Origin: Chlorocebus sabaeus
Taxonomy: Eukaryota; Chordata; Mammalia; Primates; Cercopithecidae
Assembly: GCF_047675955.1 (NCBI RefSeq)
Contig: NC_132926.1
Coordinates: 18,761,826 to 18,825,825, forward strand
Direction: 5' to 3'
DNA length: 64,000 nt
The position numbers and the translations under genes were made by a program. A model generated the notes under the pieces. It worked only from the letters and a program-made list of their open reading frames with translations, was not told where the DNA came from and searched no databases. This document shows, in pieces, positions 33,626 through 46,195 of this stretch (positions within the stretch are counted from its first letter, which is position 1; every line of letters starts with the position of its first letter).

Positions 33626-33964
33626 TCTGTGTAATCAAACTTTGATGACCAACCATAGTGTATGAAATTGAGCCTAGCTATGTAACAGAACTGTCACAGA
33701 TTTCAAACAACTTTCACACTCAGGAAAAGCAACCCCATAGAACTGCTACTTTGATTATAGTGAGATACAAAAAATCAAGCAGAAGAAAAGAGAGAAGTGA
33801 AAGAAGAAAACAATTGCCTGTAGCTTTTCTTTGTAGAGGTATATGTTTTGCTTATCCAATCTCTAGAAGCTGTTAAAGCTTCAGTACCTTCCACAGACAG
33901 AAACTGTCAGGTGTCAGGAAAGGACACTCAGACGGCAGCTGTGGGTCCAGTAATGAGCACTGTC

Positions 33965-34085
33965 CAAAGATCTGAAACCTCGCCCTGACTCTACCACTGA
34001 CTAGCTGAGCTGTGGGCACTCGCTTAACCTCTCTGAAACTCCAAATCCTCAATCATGAAATGAGAGATATGAGTGTTGTAGTCTC
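33965..34085 (+). mobile_element. MIR fragment
   Basis: CCTGACTCTACCACTGACTA and CTTAACCTCTCTGAAACTCC, then CAATCATGAAATGAGA, follow MIR order. Confidence 0.75.
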
Positions 34086-34089
34086 TAGA

Positions 34090-35440
34090 GGCTCCACTGG
34101 AACTGAGGAAAAAGCATTCTAAATATCCATAATTCTATTAAATCAAACACTCAGATGATCCATAAAGGGTTGCAAGTCAGGCTAACTTTTCCCTGGAGAA
34201 ATCCAGCTTGCATCACAGGGAACTAATACTTCATTTGGCAGTGAGTCCAGATCCACTGGTCTGGGCAAGCAGGTGACCCACATTTCTGTATTAATGCTTC
34301 TGTTGGTGCCAAGGACTGCATGTAGCCTGGAACTAGAAAGGAAGAGATTAAACTGAAGGCACAAACACCTGCCTCAAAGCCTATAGGGAGCTCTAAGCAT
34401 TCTGACAGGCCATTTGTGGTAATTGTCCTGTCTGATCCAATAAACTGGCTATTCAAGCACTGAGAGGTTGATGCCTCCTGTCAGTTGACCGTAATTCCAA
34501 TCACCTCCATTGCACATATAGGTTTTATTTGCATCACACCTGTACCATCACAGAACAGGAGAGACCAATTAAACCATGATTAGCACATATGCCACCTAAA
34601 TCTGAAAAACGGCTGTTCTCAATGAAATCAAAGAACTGTATTAGGGAAGGCCAGATGACCACTTAGGTGTGGGAGGGTAGTACAGAATGACATTGAGAAT
34701 ATGAGACATACAAAAATAGATCTAAAAGAAATAGTTTTGTTCGTTGCATTTTCTGTTGCTATTGATAGATGAAGAACTTTGACAAGTGCATGTTCAGACA
34801 AAGGAGAACATTTCATTTTAAATCCTCCCTAGCAAATAAAATGGCAAAGGAATAAATAGGATCGTGTGGCTTGACTTAAATAAGTACATCAATTGGCAGG
34901 GCATCTGGATGTTAGCATCCGGATGAAACATCATCTGGGCTATTGAAACTCAAAACACAAACACCAACAAGGTCACTTAGTGACTAATGCACTTCTTCCC
35001 GCATCCTCATAGTTAGTAATTTCATATGGTTGTCATGCTGAGTTTGTTTTGGGGAGTAAGGGGGATATTGGAGGAGATCTGACCAGACAATAAAGATGCC
35101 TCCAAGTGTACTATTAGGAGCAGAAATAGGATACAATTGTTTTACTATTGAAGAATAAGAAACTATTAATTTGTCTTCACTTTTTGGGGACTCTGCTTCT
35201 AAGCTTTATACCCAACGCAATGATAGGCTGGTTATAGTGTCTGACTCTGTCTCAGAAATGTGGATCATGATGTGAGTCCAAAAGCAGCTTTGTCAACAGC
35301 ATCAAGAATTGATTCTTGCTCAGGCCAAACTCAGGATCATAACTCATGACTGTGTTAACTGTGGAAGAGGAGTATAGACGACAGTCAAAGATAACCATCA
35401 GATGATATATGAGGAAAAGAGATGTATTAAGAATGCCTCA
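34090..35440. other. Unique sequence, no gene recognised
   Basis: No supported gene, RNA or repeat. Confidence 0.45.
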
Positions 35441-35444
35441 TACA

Positions 35445-35738
35445 GGCTGGGTGCAGTGGCTCACATCTGTAATCCCAGCACTTTGGGAGGCCAAGGTGGG
35501 AGGACTACTTGAAGGCAGGAGTTCGAGACCAGCCTGGCTAACATGGTGAAATGCTGTCTCTACTAAAAGCACGAAAATTAGCCCAGCACGGTGGCAGGTG
35601 CCTGTAATCCCAGCTACTCGGGAGGCTGAGGCAAGAGAATTGCTTTAACCTGAGAGGTGGAGGTTGCAGTGAGCCGAGATCGCACCGCTGCACTCCAATG
35701 TGTGCAACAGAATGGGACTCAGTCTCAAAAAAAGAATT
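35445..35738 (+). mobile_element. AluS
   Basis: Forward Alu (GGCTGGGTGCAGTGGCTCAC) with a short tail. The likely flanking duplication starts AAGAAT on both sides but is diverged. Confidence 0.9.
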
Positions 35739-35739
35739 T

Positions 35740-38060
35740 CTTATCCAGCATTTCTAATAAAATCACAAACTCTTGTTTGCCTTACATTTCTTATTCAAGT
35801 TCTGTTATACCACACTTAGGAGTGATGAGGCATGCAGGAATGGCTGGACTTTGTTGTGAGAAAAAGACCACAGACTCATAAATGTAAAAATAAACTAAAA
35901 CGAAAACCCCAAAACACACCATTTATAACAACTACAGCAAAGGAAGCAGGAGAGTGTTCACCAGCCCAGTGATAGGAACTATCACTCCTCAGTTCCATAA
36001 CACATCAAAATGATAGTGTCTTTTTTGTAGCTGAGTATAACTAACTTCCCCACCAAGATTTATCTCAAGGACAGCAGGTTAAGAAAGCTTACATCAGTCA
36101 AGTAGGGAAGATGATACCAACTGACATTCATCGGGAGGAAAAAGGCACGTCTTATAACCATAAGTTAGCAAACTTCAAAAAGACTTTTTAAAACGAGTTC
36201 TGATAATGTTCGTTTCAGCGAGATTATAACATTAATGCCAGAAAACACAGAATCTATGAGCTACAGCTTTTGTCCTGGGGAGTAAACCATTAAGGATCTC
36301 TTATCTTAGATTTTTAGCCTCTAAAATGCACGATGTAAAGTTCTGTTGATTATGGAGTGTCTGATTTCCTAGTCAGCATCCACCAAAAGCAGCAACAGAA
36401 AATGCCTTTGTAGCACAGTTCTGCTGACTTATGATCCCTACTTCGTCGACTCTCATCTGCTTCTAGGCACAGCTGTTTTCAAATGGAACAGTGCTTTATG
36501 CAAACAGTGCCAGCCTGGCCTCAGAGCAAGAAAGCCCTGGGTAGAGGAGTTGGGAAATCAGTATTTTATACTTGGAGCCAACAATTTGGACCATCACCTG
36601 CAAATTCAGATCCCTGCGATCCTCCATGGTCTGCTCCTTGCTGAAATGCACTGCCTGAAGCAGGTCTTAGAGAGATATTATGGCAATCCAGTTCTCTGGG
36701 TCCTTGCTAACTTCTATGAGCCTGCCAAAAAGATGAGTAAATTCAAGGATAATAAAGAAGGTTGTGGCATGCACCATGCCTCCTCTACCTTTGCCCAATC
36801 TCAAGGAGAAAGCTGCACCCAAATTGATAATTACAAGATTAGAATCCATGTGAGTTTTTTTGTTTTGCTATAGAGTTCAACAGTGCAGAGTTTCTATTAA
36901 AAAAATAAAACAAGTAAACATAATGAATCTGCTCTGTTGGGTACCTGGAAGAGAGTAGAATTTCAGAGCCAATAAGATATGAGTCATCAACAAGAGCAGG
37001 CCTTTGGGGAAACTAAGAGAAACAAACCCCCCAAAGAGCAACACTCCCCTTGGGACCTAACAGAATGCTTCACAGTAATCAACCTCCTCACTCAGCTTCC
37101 TGCTGATGGCTACCAACTGCTATAATCCTACATCTTCCAGGACTTCCTAGGGCCAGGAATTGATCCATAAGGCCAAGTATACACTGCAGTGTTTAAAAAC
37201 AAAGGTTCTGGAATAAGTGAGCCTTGTTTTATAGCATGGCTTCACCATTTACCACATAACAGTACGTTACCCAATTTCTATTAAGCCTAATTCACACATA
37301 GGAGAAAAAGGGCTAAAAATATATATATTTTAATGTTATCAGTAGCTATCTCTGGAAAGGTGGATTAAATTATTTTTATTTATCTGCATTTCCCAAACAT
37401 TTTTACCATGGGCCTATATTATTTTTGTAATAAGAGAAGCAAACCTATTTTAAAAATAAACCTAATTTTAAAAACTTCAAATGAAATAATAGTTTTAATA
37501 GAGTAATTCTTAATGAATCCAAACAATAGTTAGATTCCCAACTTTGTTCCTCTACGTATTTTTAAAATGCCAAAAGTCAATTTAAAAATCAGTTGATGAG
37601 TTTAATTTTAAATAAAAGCAAACAAAACCACAATACAATGTAATAAATTCAAATACAAAACCTCCTCCATCTCCCACTTGGTTATTTGATTCTGCTTCTC
37701 CAGGCATTAGCTTGCATGGAACTGGCTCCCTTGGCAGTTCCATGATGCCTCTTATACCAGACTCTAGATATATACCTCCCAAGTTTACCAGAAAACTGTC
37801 CTTCTGAAAGGTTCCAGCAAAATGAAACATTTTGCTTGAAGGTTTTTAAACAAGTTATTGAAACATAAAAAGGACATTGCTTTCAAAGTTTTGGTCTGTT
37901 CCAAGAACCCTGTTGAGATTCTTGACTCGTTCACCAACAGCCCTGACACAAAATTCAGCCAATAGAGGCAATCCTACTTCATGATAGCTAACACTGAGGA
38001 TGCATTAGCCAACCCAATCATTAAGAAACTTCTGGAAGATTAAAAAAACACGTGACATAA
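35740..38060. other. Unique sequence, no gene recognised
   Basis: A plus-strand frame at 36550-36873 opens on TTG, not ATG, and has no family motif. A weak MIR-like piece lies at 37190-37300. I see no gene. Confidence 0.45.
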
Positions 38061-38071
38061 GATTGACAGTG

Positions 38072-38379
38072 GGCTGGGCGTGGTGGCTAACACCTGTAAT
38101 CCTAGCACTTTGGGAGGCGGAGGCAGGTGGATCACTTGAAGCCAGGAGTTCAAGACCAGCCTGGCCAACATGATTAAACTCTGCCACTACTAACACTACA
38201 AAAATTAGTCAGATGTGATAGTGCACGCCTGTAGTCCCAGCTACTGGGGAGCTGAGGCATGAGAATCCCTTGGGCCTGGGAGAAGGAGGTTGCAGTGAGC
38301 CAAGATCACACCACTGCACTTTAGCTTAGGCAACAGCATAAGCAAGATTCTGTCAAAAAAAAAAAAAAAAAAAAAAAAA
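38072..38379 (+). mobile_element. AluS/J
   Basis: Forward Alu with many changes and a 25-bp A-tail. The 11-bp duplication GATTGACAGTG (38061-38071 and 38381-38391) is perfect. Confidence 0.92.
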
Positions 38380-38589
38380 GGATTGACAGTGAACTCCTAA
38401 AGAACTGAGGAACATACAACTTCATGCCGTCGAAAAAGAAGACCAACAAAACTACAGAATAATCTCCAAATAAGAAAATCAGGAAGAGTGGACAATCCCT
38501 GGAAGAGACCCCAAATTGTGTGATCATCAGTGAGAAAATTCACTAAAGGGCTGGAGAATAACTGTATTGGTCCCTGCTGTCAAATTGAC

Positions 38590-39147
38590 TTCAATACATT
38601 TTGAAGGACGATCTTCAAATATACCACCAAATAAACTGGAAGATATGCCCCCAAAAGACAACTCAAGTGAGCACTGGAACACTGAGTATGTTGCATGAAA
38701 CTCCTAGCATCCCACAGTCAAGCCACTCATGCACCTAAAGAAAAAGCTACACAACTAAATATTTCTCTACTCCCCTGCCTTGCATAGGTATAGAGCCAGA
38801 GGTCTTGTAATCACAACTGAATATCTATCTAAAGAACATCAACATTCACTCGTGCTAAAGAAATCCCTTCCAAGTACTAGTACTTATTCTAGATGTAAAT
38901 TTACAAATATACGCAAAAGCCCCAAAATAAAAAAACTTATAAGAAAAACTAACAATATTAAAGAGACCTCACGCGAAAAAGAAAATATTCAATGCCTGCA
39001 CACAGAGCTGATGAACAATATTGAATGGAAATTTAAATACTTGATAGACATTATAGCTACAAAACAGTAGACACCATGGAAAGCAGTAACCAGAATCTGA
39101 AAATTAAACATATGATTGCTAGGATTTTTTAAAAGAGCAACAAATAA
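38590..39147 (+). mobile_element. HAL1/L1 ORF1-region fossil, part 1
   Basis: A 96-codon remnant at 38780-39070 includes NNIKETSREKENIQCLHTEL and NNIEWKFKYLIDII, resembling the coiled-coil region of HAL1/L1 ORF1p. Continues after an Alu. Confidence 0.7.
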
Positions 39148-39439
39148 GACCAGTCACGGTGGCTCATGCCTGTAATCTCAGAACTTTGGGAGGCCGAGGC
39201 AGGTGGATCACAAGGTCAGTAGTTCAGGACCAGCCTGCCCAAGATGGTGAAACCCCATCTCTACTAAAAATACAAAAAATTAGCCAGGCACGATGGCAGG
39301 CGCCTGTAATCCCAGCTACTCGGGAAGCTGAGGCAGGAGAATCTCTTGAACCCAGGTAGCAGAGGTTACAGTGAGCCAAGATCACGCCACTGCTCTCCAG
39401 CCTGGGTGATAGAGTGAGACTCCATCCCCACCCCCCAAA
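39148..39439 (+). mobile_element. AluSx-like
   Basis: Forward Alu beginning at GACCAGTCACGGTGGCTCAT. The 17-bp duplication AAAAGAGCAACAAATAA (39131-39147 and 39440-39456) is perfect. Confidence 0.93.
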
Positions 39440-39644
39440 AAAAGAGCAACAAATAAATCAACTGAATACCAAAATAGACATCAACTAAAACCAAATTAAC
39501 AAGTTAGAAATCTATCAAGTGGACTAAGAGGTGGAAATTATAAAAGAAGTGACAATAGCCATGGAAGATAGATCTTTGAGAGCCAGTATCTGTCTACCAC
39601 GAATTCTGGAAGAAAAGGATGAAAAGCATACAGGAGGAATGTAA
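39440..39644 (+). mobile_element. HAL1/L1 fossil, part 2
   Basis: TAAAAGAAGTGACAATAGCC and ATGGAAGATAGATCTTTGAG continue the ORF1-type region from 39147. Confidence 0.6.
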
Positions 39645-39810
39645 TTGCAAGCTCTGCCTCCTGGGTTCACGCCATTCTCCTGCCTCAGCCTCCCGAGTAG
39701 CTGGGACTACAGGCGCCCACCACCACGCCCAGCTAATTTTCTTTGTATTTTTAATAGAGACGGGGTTTCACCTGTTAGCCAAGGTGGTCTCAATCTCCTG
39801 ACCTTGTGAT
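39645..39810 (-). mobile_element. Internal AluY fragment without ends
   Basis: Reverse Alu from TTGCAAGCTCTGCCTCCTGG to CTCCTGACCTTGTGAT. Both the poly(A) end and the 5' end are missing, and I see no flanking duplication. GTTCACGCCATTCTCC is the AluY state. Confidence 0.85.
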
Positions 39811-39869
39811 AGAACCTCTGAGAGTTTTAGCCGATCCCAGAGGACATAGCAAAAGAATAATTTCCCATC

Positions 39870-40060
39870 CTCTCTTGCAAATTGGCTATGTGACAAAATT
39901 CTCACCAATGGGATGTGGATTGAAGTAGTATTTGTAACTAGTGGGCCATGATTTTAAAGAAAAGAATATGGTCCAAGTTCCCTCTCCTTTATCCATGGGC
40001 TAGAATACAGAAGTGATGGAATAGACATTTTAGACCAGTGATTCGCAAACACAACTGTGC
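39870..40060 (+). mobile_element. Ancient dispersed repeat (family not named)
   Basis: GGCTATGTGACAAAATTCTC and CACCAATGGGATGTGGATTG belong to a common old repeat whose relatives lie at 40818-41061, 42701-42940, 46830-47000 and 52440-52765. Confidence 0.45.
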
Positions 40061-40189
40061 ACTCTTGTTTGTGTATTGTCAGAGACTGCTTTTTGTACGA
40101 CAATGGCAGAGTTGAGTCATTGCACCAGGCTTATGGTCCATAAAACCTAAAATATTTACTATCAGTCCAGTTACAAAGAAGTTAGTCAG

Positions 40190-40817
40190 CCCTGATTAAA
40201 ATTTTTAAAAGACTGACAATACTATGTGCTGGCGATGATATGAATGAAGCAACTGGAATTCTTAGGCATTGCCACTTGGAGTGTGAATTGTTACAAGCAC
40301 TTTTCAAAACTATTTGACAGTTCTGATAAAGTTAAATATACAGCTGCCCTGTTAGCCAGGCATCCCATGTATTTGCATATTTCCAAGATAGATAAGTATA
40401 TATATAGCCACAAGAAGACATGTTCAAGACTGTTCATAGCAGTTTTATTCATTATAATACAGAATGAGTAAACCAGTTGTGATATATGTATTCAATGAAA
40501 AATTGCACAGCGATAAAAAAAAAAATCCTGTTACATCCAAAATATATCGATGAGTAAAAGACAAACACAAAAAGAATGTTCTGTATAATTTCATTTATGT
40601 ATATCTCAAGAACAGGGAAAGTTAATTTATACTAATAGATATCAGAATAGTAAATATCTGTGGAAGGTGGGTATTGACTGGGAAGGGCATGAGAAAGCCT
40701 TTTGGAGTGCGAGGAAGTTTTATAACTTGATTCTGATGGTGGTTATGCAGGAACATACATTTGTAGGAATTAGCTGAGCTATGCACTTAAAATTTGTGTA
40801 TTTTATTGTATGCAAGT
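40190..40817 (+). mobile_element. L1M 3' end (L1MC/ME-like)
   Basis: CATTATAATACAGAATGAGT, TAGTAAATATCTGTGGAAGG and AATTTGTGTATTTTATTGTA follow L1M ORF2-end and 3' UTR order. Confidence 0.75.
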
Positions 40818-41061
40818 TCACCAAAAACCTGTTAGACTTTCCTCATAGTATAGAGTTGCCTCAGGGAAGTCACTGGCCAGCCAGGGACTACATTTCCCAG
40901 TTACCCTTACCATTCGTGGCAGCCATGTGACAAAAATGAACAAAGCTGATGACTGTAACTTCCAGGTCTGCCACATAAAAACCTCCCAGATAGTACTCTA
41001 TCTATATTCTTTTCACCTTGAGAGTTGGTTGGAGTGGAGATGATCCCTCAAGATCATCTAA
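40818..41061 (+). repeat. ~240-bp direct repeat, copy 1
   Basis: From TCACCAAAAACCTGTTAGAC to GATCATCTAA. Copy 2 is at 42701-42940, about 88% identical by eye. Both lie inside, or are derived from, an old repeat with GGCCAGCCAGGGACTACATT. Confidence 0.85.
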
Positions 41062-41269
41062 AGTTATAACTCTAAAACTAAAAAAAGCAGAGGTAAGTGA
41101 AAAAAATCCAAATATCTTGTAGTTAATACAGAATAATCATTGTCGATTAATTTTTGGCAAAGTGGCAGACCATAGGATTAAATATATTTCCTGAAAATAT
41201 AAGGCTTAAAAATGTAGCCAGCTAGAATAAGAGATAAGCACTTCCAAATCATAAATGAAAATAAGTAAA

Positions 41270-41955
41270 CTACAGCACTATTCAACAAATACTACAGTGT
41301 TTAATGAGAAAAGACACCAAAAATGCACAGTATGACTCCATTCATGTAAAATTCAAAAACAGACAGATTTAAAGTATGTATATTAAGAATGCAGCTGGGC
41401 GTGGTGGCTCACGCCTGTAGTCCCAACACTTTGGGAGGCTGAGGCAGCGGATCACAAGGTCAAGAGATCAAGACCAACCTGGCCAACATGGTGAAACCCC
41501 GTCTCTACTAAAAATACAAAAATTAGCTGGGCATGGTGGCATGCACCTATAGTCCTAACTACTCAGGAGGCTGAGGCAGGAGAGTCACTTGAACCCAGGA
41601 GGCAGAGGTTGCAGTGAGCCGAGATCACGACACTGCACTCCAGCCTGGCTACAAAGTGGGACTCCGTTTCAAAAAAAAAAACGGAATGCATGCTTAGGTT
41701 GTAAAACTACATAGAAAAATCGAGATTTGAATTCCATGAAGTCAAGACAATAGTTACTTTAAGCAGTAGTAAAGCAAGTTGTCAGAAGGAAGTAATCGGG
41801 CTAGGGGATTTCTGCCTTGCTGAGAAGGTTATTTCTTGATCTACATGATGATTGTATTGATGGTTACTTTATTACTATGTTAAGTTGTATATATGTTTTA
41901 AAGACTTTTCTCTATCTTTTATTTCAGGTAAGAAAAAGGTTTAAAATGTATTAAA
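41270..41955 (+). mobile_element. L1M 3' end, split by an Alu
   Basis: TATGACTCCATTCATGTAAA and ATTCAAAAACAGACAGATTT before the Alu; TTATTTCTTGATCTACATGA after it. This is the order of an L1ME-type 3' UTR. Confidence 0.65.
41393..41681 (+). mobile_element. AluS
   Basis: Forward Alu (AGCTGGGCGTGGTGGCTCAC) with an 11-bp A-tail. Short duplication GAATGCA on both sides. Confidence 0.92.
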
Positions 41956-41956
41956 A

Positions 41957-42085
41957 GGTGAGCGTCATGACTCACATCTGTATCCCAACACTTTGGGATG
42001 CCAAGGCAGGAGAACCATATGAGCCCAGGAGTTTGAGACCAGCCTGGCCAACAGAGTGAGACCCCATCACTACAAAAAAAATGCT
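41957..42085 (+). mobile_element. FLAM (free left Alu monomer)
   Basis: GGTGAGCGTCATGACTCACA to GAGTGAGACCCCATCACTAC, then A-rich. It is a single left-arm monomer of about 115 bp, the FLAM layout. Confidence 0.85.
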
Positions 42086-42089
42086 TAAT

Positions 42090-42700
42090 TTTTTTAACTT
42101 TTAAAAAATTAAAGATATAATTTGAATAATAAGATTCATCCACTATTATACATTTATTATGTATTATCTCTTCATATAAGTGTGAATATTACATTTATGG
42201 AGTACAATTATATTACATATACACATGAATTCAATATACAAAATATATATTTTATACATATATGTATGTGTGTATATGTATGCATCAAACAGAGAGGATG
42301 CATTCTATTCCAATGTCCATAAAGCTTTTTTTGAAAAGTTCACCATATACTAAGCTAGATATGATTCGTCATTATTACAGATCAGTGATAGCTGTGAGTT
42401 TCCCACGCATTCATTCTCCAGGATGGAGCTTCTATGTGTGTTGTCATAATGTCATTATTTATTGGGTATATGGTGAGAGGAAGGAAAATAACTCAGCTTT
42501 CAGGTCATATGTTGCAAGACACAAGGAACCACATCTATCCACACTTGATGTAGGGCAGCGCATTACCCAGACAGCCTTGACCCGGATATGATAACTAATG
42601 GAAATCCAGATTGCCTTTCTTAGAAAATAATATGAGAAGAAAAGTGCTCTTAGCAATTTGGTAGCCAGAAGGACAGACTAGGGCAAAGATGGCTGGCAGA
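42090..42700. other. AT-rich sequence with TATG repeats
   Basis: Imperfect TATA/TGTA repeats at about 42236-42288. No gene supported. Confidence 0.5.
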
Positions 42701-42940
42701 TCACCAAAAACCTGTTAGACTTTCCCCATAGTGTAGAGTTGTCTCAGGAGAGTCGTTGGCCAGCCAGGGACTACATTTGCCAGTTACCCTTACCATTCGT
42801 GGCTGCTTTGTGACAAATGTGAACAAAATTCATGACTGCCACTTCCCAATCGGCTGCACAAAAACCTCCAGGATAGTACTCTATCTATATTCTTTTCACC
42901 TTGATGGTTGGAATGGAGATGATCCCTCAAGATCATCTAA
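42701..42940 (+). repeat. ~240-bp direct repeat, copy 2
   Basis: Pairs with 40818-41061. Both ends match to the base (TCACCAAAAACC start, GATCATCTAA end) and similarity stops outside them. Confidence 0.85.
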
Positions 42941-43129
42941 CAAATGATGTGTTGAAGATAGCAAAGCCTCCATCAGTCCAGGTTCCTGAATAATTGTAGG
43001 GATGCGGCTCACCCTCTAAGTTTTTCACCTACACAGTGCTGTTACGTGAGCAAGGAAGAAAATTCTGCAGTATCTGAGCCATTCTTTATTTTGAGTCTAT
43101 TTGTTAGAACACTAAGTCTACATTAACTA

Positions 43130-43255
43130 ATATGGGAAACAATAATAGAACCTACCCCACTGTGTAGTTGTGGGGATTAAATGAATCCATGAAAGAGAGA
43201 AGCTTAGCACAGTGCCTCACACATCATTAAGTGGTGAGTGTGTATTAGCTTAGTA
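43130..43255 (+). mobile_element. MIR fragment
   Basis: AATAATAGAACCTACCCCAC, TTGTGGGGATTAAATGAATC and AGCACAGTGCCTCACACATC match the MIR 3' half. Confidence 0.8.
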
Positions 43256-43259
43256 AGTA

Positions 43260-43645
43260 CCCAGGAAATCATTACAAGGACCTTAGAGTCTTCAAAATGA
43301 TTGAGTTCCAAGAAATGAGCTCTTGAAAATAAAGGAAAGAGATTGATGACAGTCTACTCAGTCCATTTCTTCCAGTTAATCACTCCTTCCTCCAAAGAAT
43401 CCTCTGGGCTTGGTTATATGAGTAGCACAGTAGGCAACCACAGCACATTTGAGCAATAAAGCTGCAAAACAGGCTCAATATGCTAACCATCAGGGACAAT
43501 GATGGACCAGCTGGAGATTCTGAGATGTGTCCCTACCATCAGTGAACAGAGAATGGGAAATCATATGTAAATATATATATATGTAAAGGTAAAGCTTTTT
43601 CCTGCTTTCTCCCTTTTTCCTTGAAATAAGCACATGTATGTACCT

Positions 43646-43685
<40 letters not shown>

Positions 43686-45535
43686 ACATACAGACAGATT
43701 GCAGCACTGAAAAGAGTATTGGTGATTTTATTGATGAGTCTCTCAAATTATCATCAAAACAAAATAAGCTGTTCACTTCACAGCTGGAGTCAAATGGAGT
43801 GATGGCAGTTGTCTCGCCCTTCTCTGATGATAAATGAGCCTTCCCCTCCTTACTCAGGTCCTTGACCCAAATTCACAGTTATTCCAGTGACCCAGGCAGA
43901 CCTTTGAGAAGAAAAAAGCCACACTCACAAATGCCTAATGAAGCTTGTCTCAACTATTACCATTGTACCCTGTCATTCTAACTATAATTGATTTGCTAAA
44001 GTGGCTTTTTTTACATAATCAGCCTAGCAGACAAAAACACCTAATATAAATTAAACATATCTCTCTCTTCCAAGTTTACCAGACCTCTTATCCCATGCCT
44101 ATTTAAAACTTTCTTTGAAACTTCATATTTGCTTTTCTTATCTCGGAAGTAAGCAAATGAGTGTCTGGCCTTTAAGAGAAGTCTTTGCTAAAATGATCTC
44201 AGAATCACGTGAAGGGAACTTTTCGCCCCTAGACAATCTTTTTCATTGAAGCACAAATCTCAATCAATTGAGTGACTCCCTCAACTGAGTGACTCTTTGA
44301 CAATGTTTTGGCAGCCACATCAAGGCTTAGCAGGAAAGAATGTCATGATTGAAGAGCAATGCCTACATACACAGGTGACAGTGGCATATTAGAACGTATT
44401 CCCTATATTTATTCTCCATGAGAGTCAAGGTAGAATAATATAGAAAATTCCAGAAGGCAAGATATCTAACCTATTGTGTAGATAAAGATATTCATCATTC
44501 CTTCAAAGAAGATAACATAACTATATTACAAAACAAATTCCCTGAAATTGCTTGTACTTGGCAGTTTGTTACAACCAACGACTTTATAAACTCTTTGTGT
44601 TGCCAAACATAAAGATAAAATTAAACAACTTATTCAGGAAAAAGAGAAAAAAACAGTTGTTAGAAGTAATGGCCTGGGGTTTCTATGTTCCTTTCACAGA
44701 ACCAAACTCCCCAAGAGATCCTGGAGCCTAGGATTCTACTGGAAGCCATGTGCTTTGTGGCTGCCTGGATGTCGTTCTCAACAATGGAAGGGTGTATGTT
44801 AACAGCCTGTAGTAACAAGACTCCATTATTCCCAGAACATAACATCTCACGAGGACTTCCAGCTACCCAGAGGTTGCAGAGAGTTCCATTTAGCACCATC
44901 TTTGTGAGGCGTGAACACCTGACACAGATGAAAGTGGAGGAGCCAGCCCTGGGGAGGAAAGGCTTTTTTCCCTTTCAAGTTTCTGAACTTTTCTAGGTCT
45001 GTGGAGGTCCAAACCACAGAACCACGAAAACTCAAAAGAAATGCAACAAAAGGAGCTACAAATCAAAAGAGTCCTCTCCACTGTTCAGCTCCTGCTGTTC
45101 TGCTTTCATTGCACACCAGCGTCTTCTGAATGGATAGCAGCACCTCAGCCTCCTCATACAAAGTCAACACATTGTATTGAGGAGTGTGTACAACTTGCAA
45201 AGGAGCCGCTGGCTACTGGCTAAATTCTCCAGTCCTTTTCAATCTCCCTCAATGCTTTTTTTCTTTATGGGGCTGGGGGGCCTGTGGTGTTTTCTTTGTC
45301 CTATGACTACTAGGTTTCTCTAAGATCTTTAGGAACACCATGTGGACCCCTGCCCCCATATGACCATGTTCTCCCAGAGAGCTGTCATAACGGGTACTTT
45401 TCTTCCAAACCTTCTTCCTCCTTCACTATCTACATACATTTGATACCAGGAGTCGTAAAATATGTCCATAATACTAACCGCATCACACATTTTCACTCTG
45501 TCTTCTCTGTAGGAAAATGATTATGAACTTGGTAG
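43260..45535. other. Unique sequence, no gene recognised
   Basis: Includes a 103-codon plus-strand ATG frame at 44685-44996 with a poor start context (pyrimidine at -3) and no motif I know, so I do not call it a gene. A (CA) run is listed separately. Confidence 0.45.
43649..43682. repeat. (CA)17 microsatellite
   Basis: Uninterrupted CA units. A short (AT)n lies about 70 bp upstream (43570-43583). Confidence 0.96.
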
Positions 45536-45539
45536 GGGG

Positions 45540-45720
45540 CAGGTGCAGAAGGAAAGCAAAAAGATAATTCAGTAGGCACTTGAAGTAGTCTATGCAAATA
45601 ATGACAGTGATTTTGGCTAAAGTGCTGGTGGTGGAACTAGGAAGTTATCAGACTCAGATGTATTTCAAAGGTAGAGCCAGAATGATTTGTTAAGTAGATG
45701 GTAGATGTGAGAGACAACAA
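45540..45720 (+). mobile_element. Ancient dispersed repeat (same broad family as 950-1369)
   Basis: AGTAGTCTATGCAAATAATG, GTGGTGGAACTAGGAAGTTA and AGATGTATTTCAAAGGTAGA follow the same order as the copy at 1290-2800. Confidence 0.5.
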
Positions 45721-46195
45721 AAAGACGCTAAGCGTGATGCTCTCTAGAGAATATGACCACCCTCACACAGTATTATTTTGAACACTAATTGAGTTAATTT
45801 GTGTACATGTGCTAAGCATGATGATCTCAATAAACATTAGGTGAATCTGAACTTTCTTTGTACTATTCAAAAAACCCAAAAAGAACAAACCATACAGCAA
45901 ACCTTTAATTGTTATTGTCTGGGCTGTTATCATGGCCACAAGCATTTCTGGAAATTTCTCTCACTGTTTCCTCCGAATCTGTTGAGGACAAGAGAGAATA
46001 ACGCCAGCCACAAGATAGAATAATACCAGTCACACGTACACATACATATATATATATATCAAAAAACTTGTGCTTTACTATGTAAGTGAAGATAAAGGCA
46101 GTGGGTGGAGGGAGAGATTCCATTGCTAATATTTATTTATGATTTGATTGTCAATATGTGTGTATGTGTATATGTGATATGTGTTTTTTGGAGTT

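Noticed and set aside
36550..36873. 107-codon plus-strand frame
   Set aside because: It opens on TTG, has no homology I recognise and no splice or promoter context that I can support.
44685..44996. 103-codon plus-strand ATG frame
   Set aside because: Poor start context and no recognisable domain. The length is within chance for a window this size.
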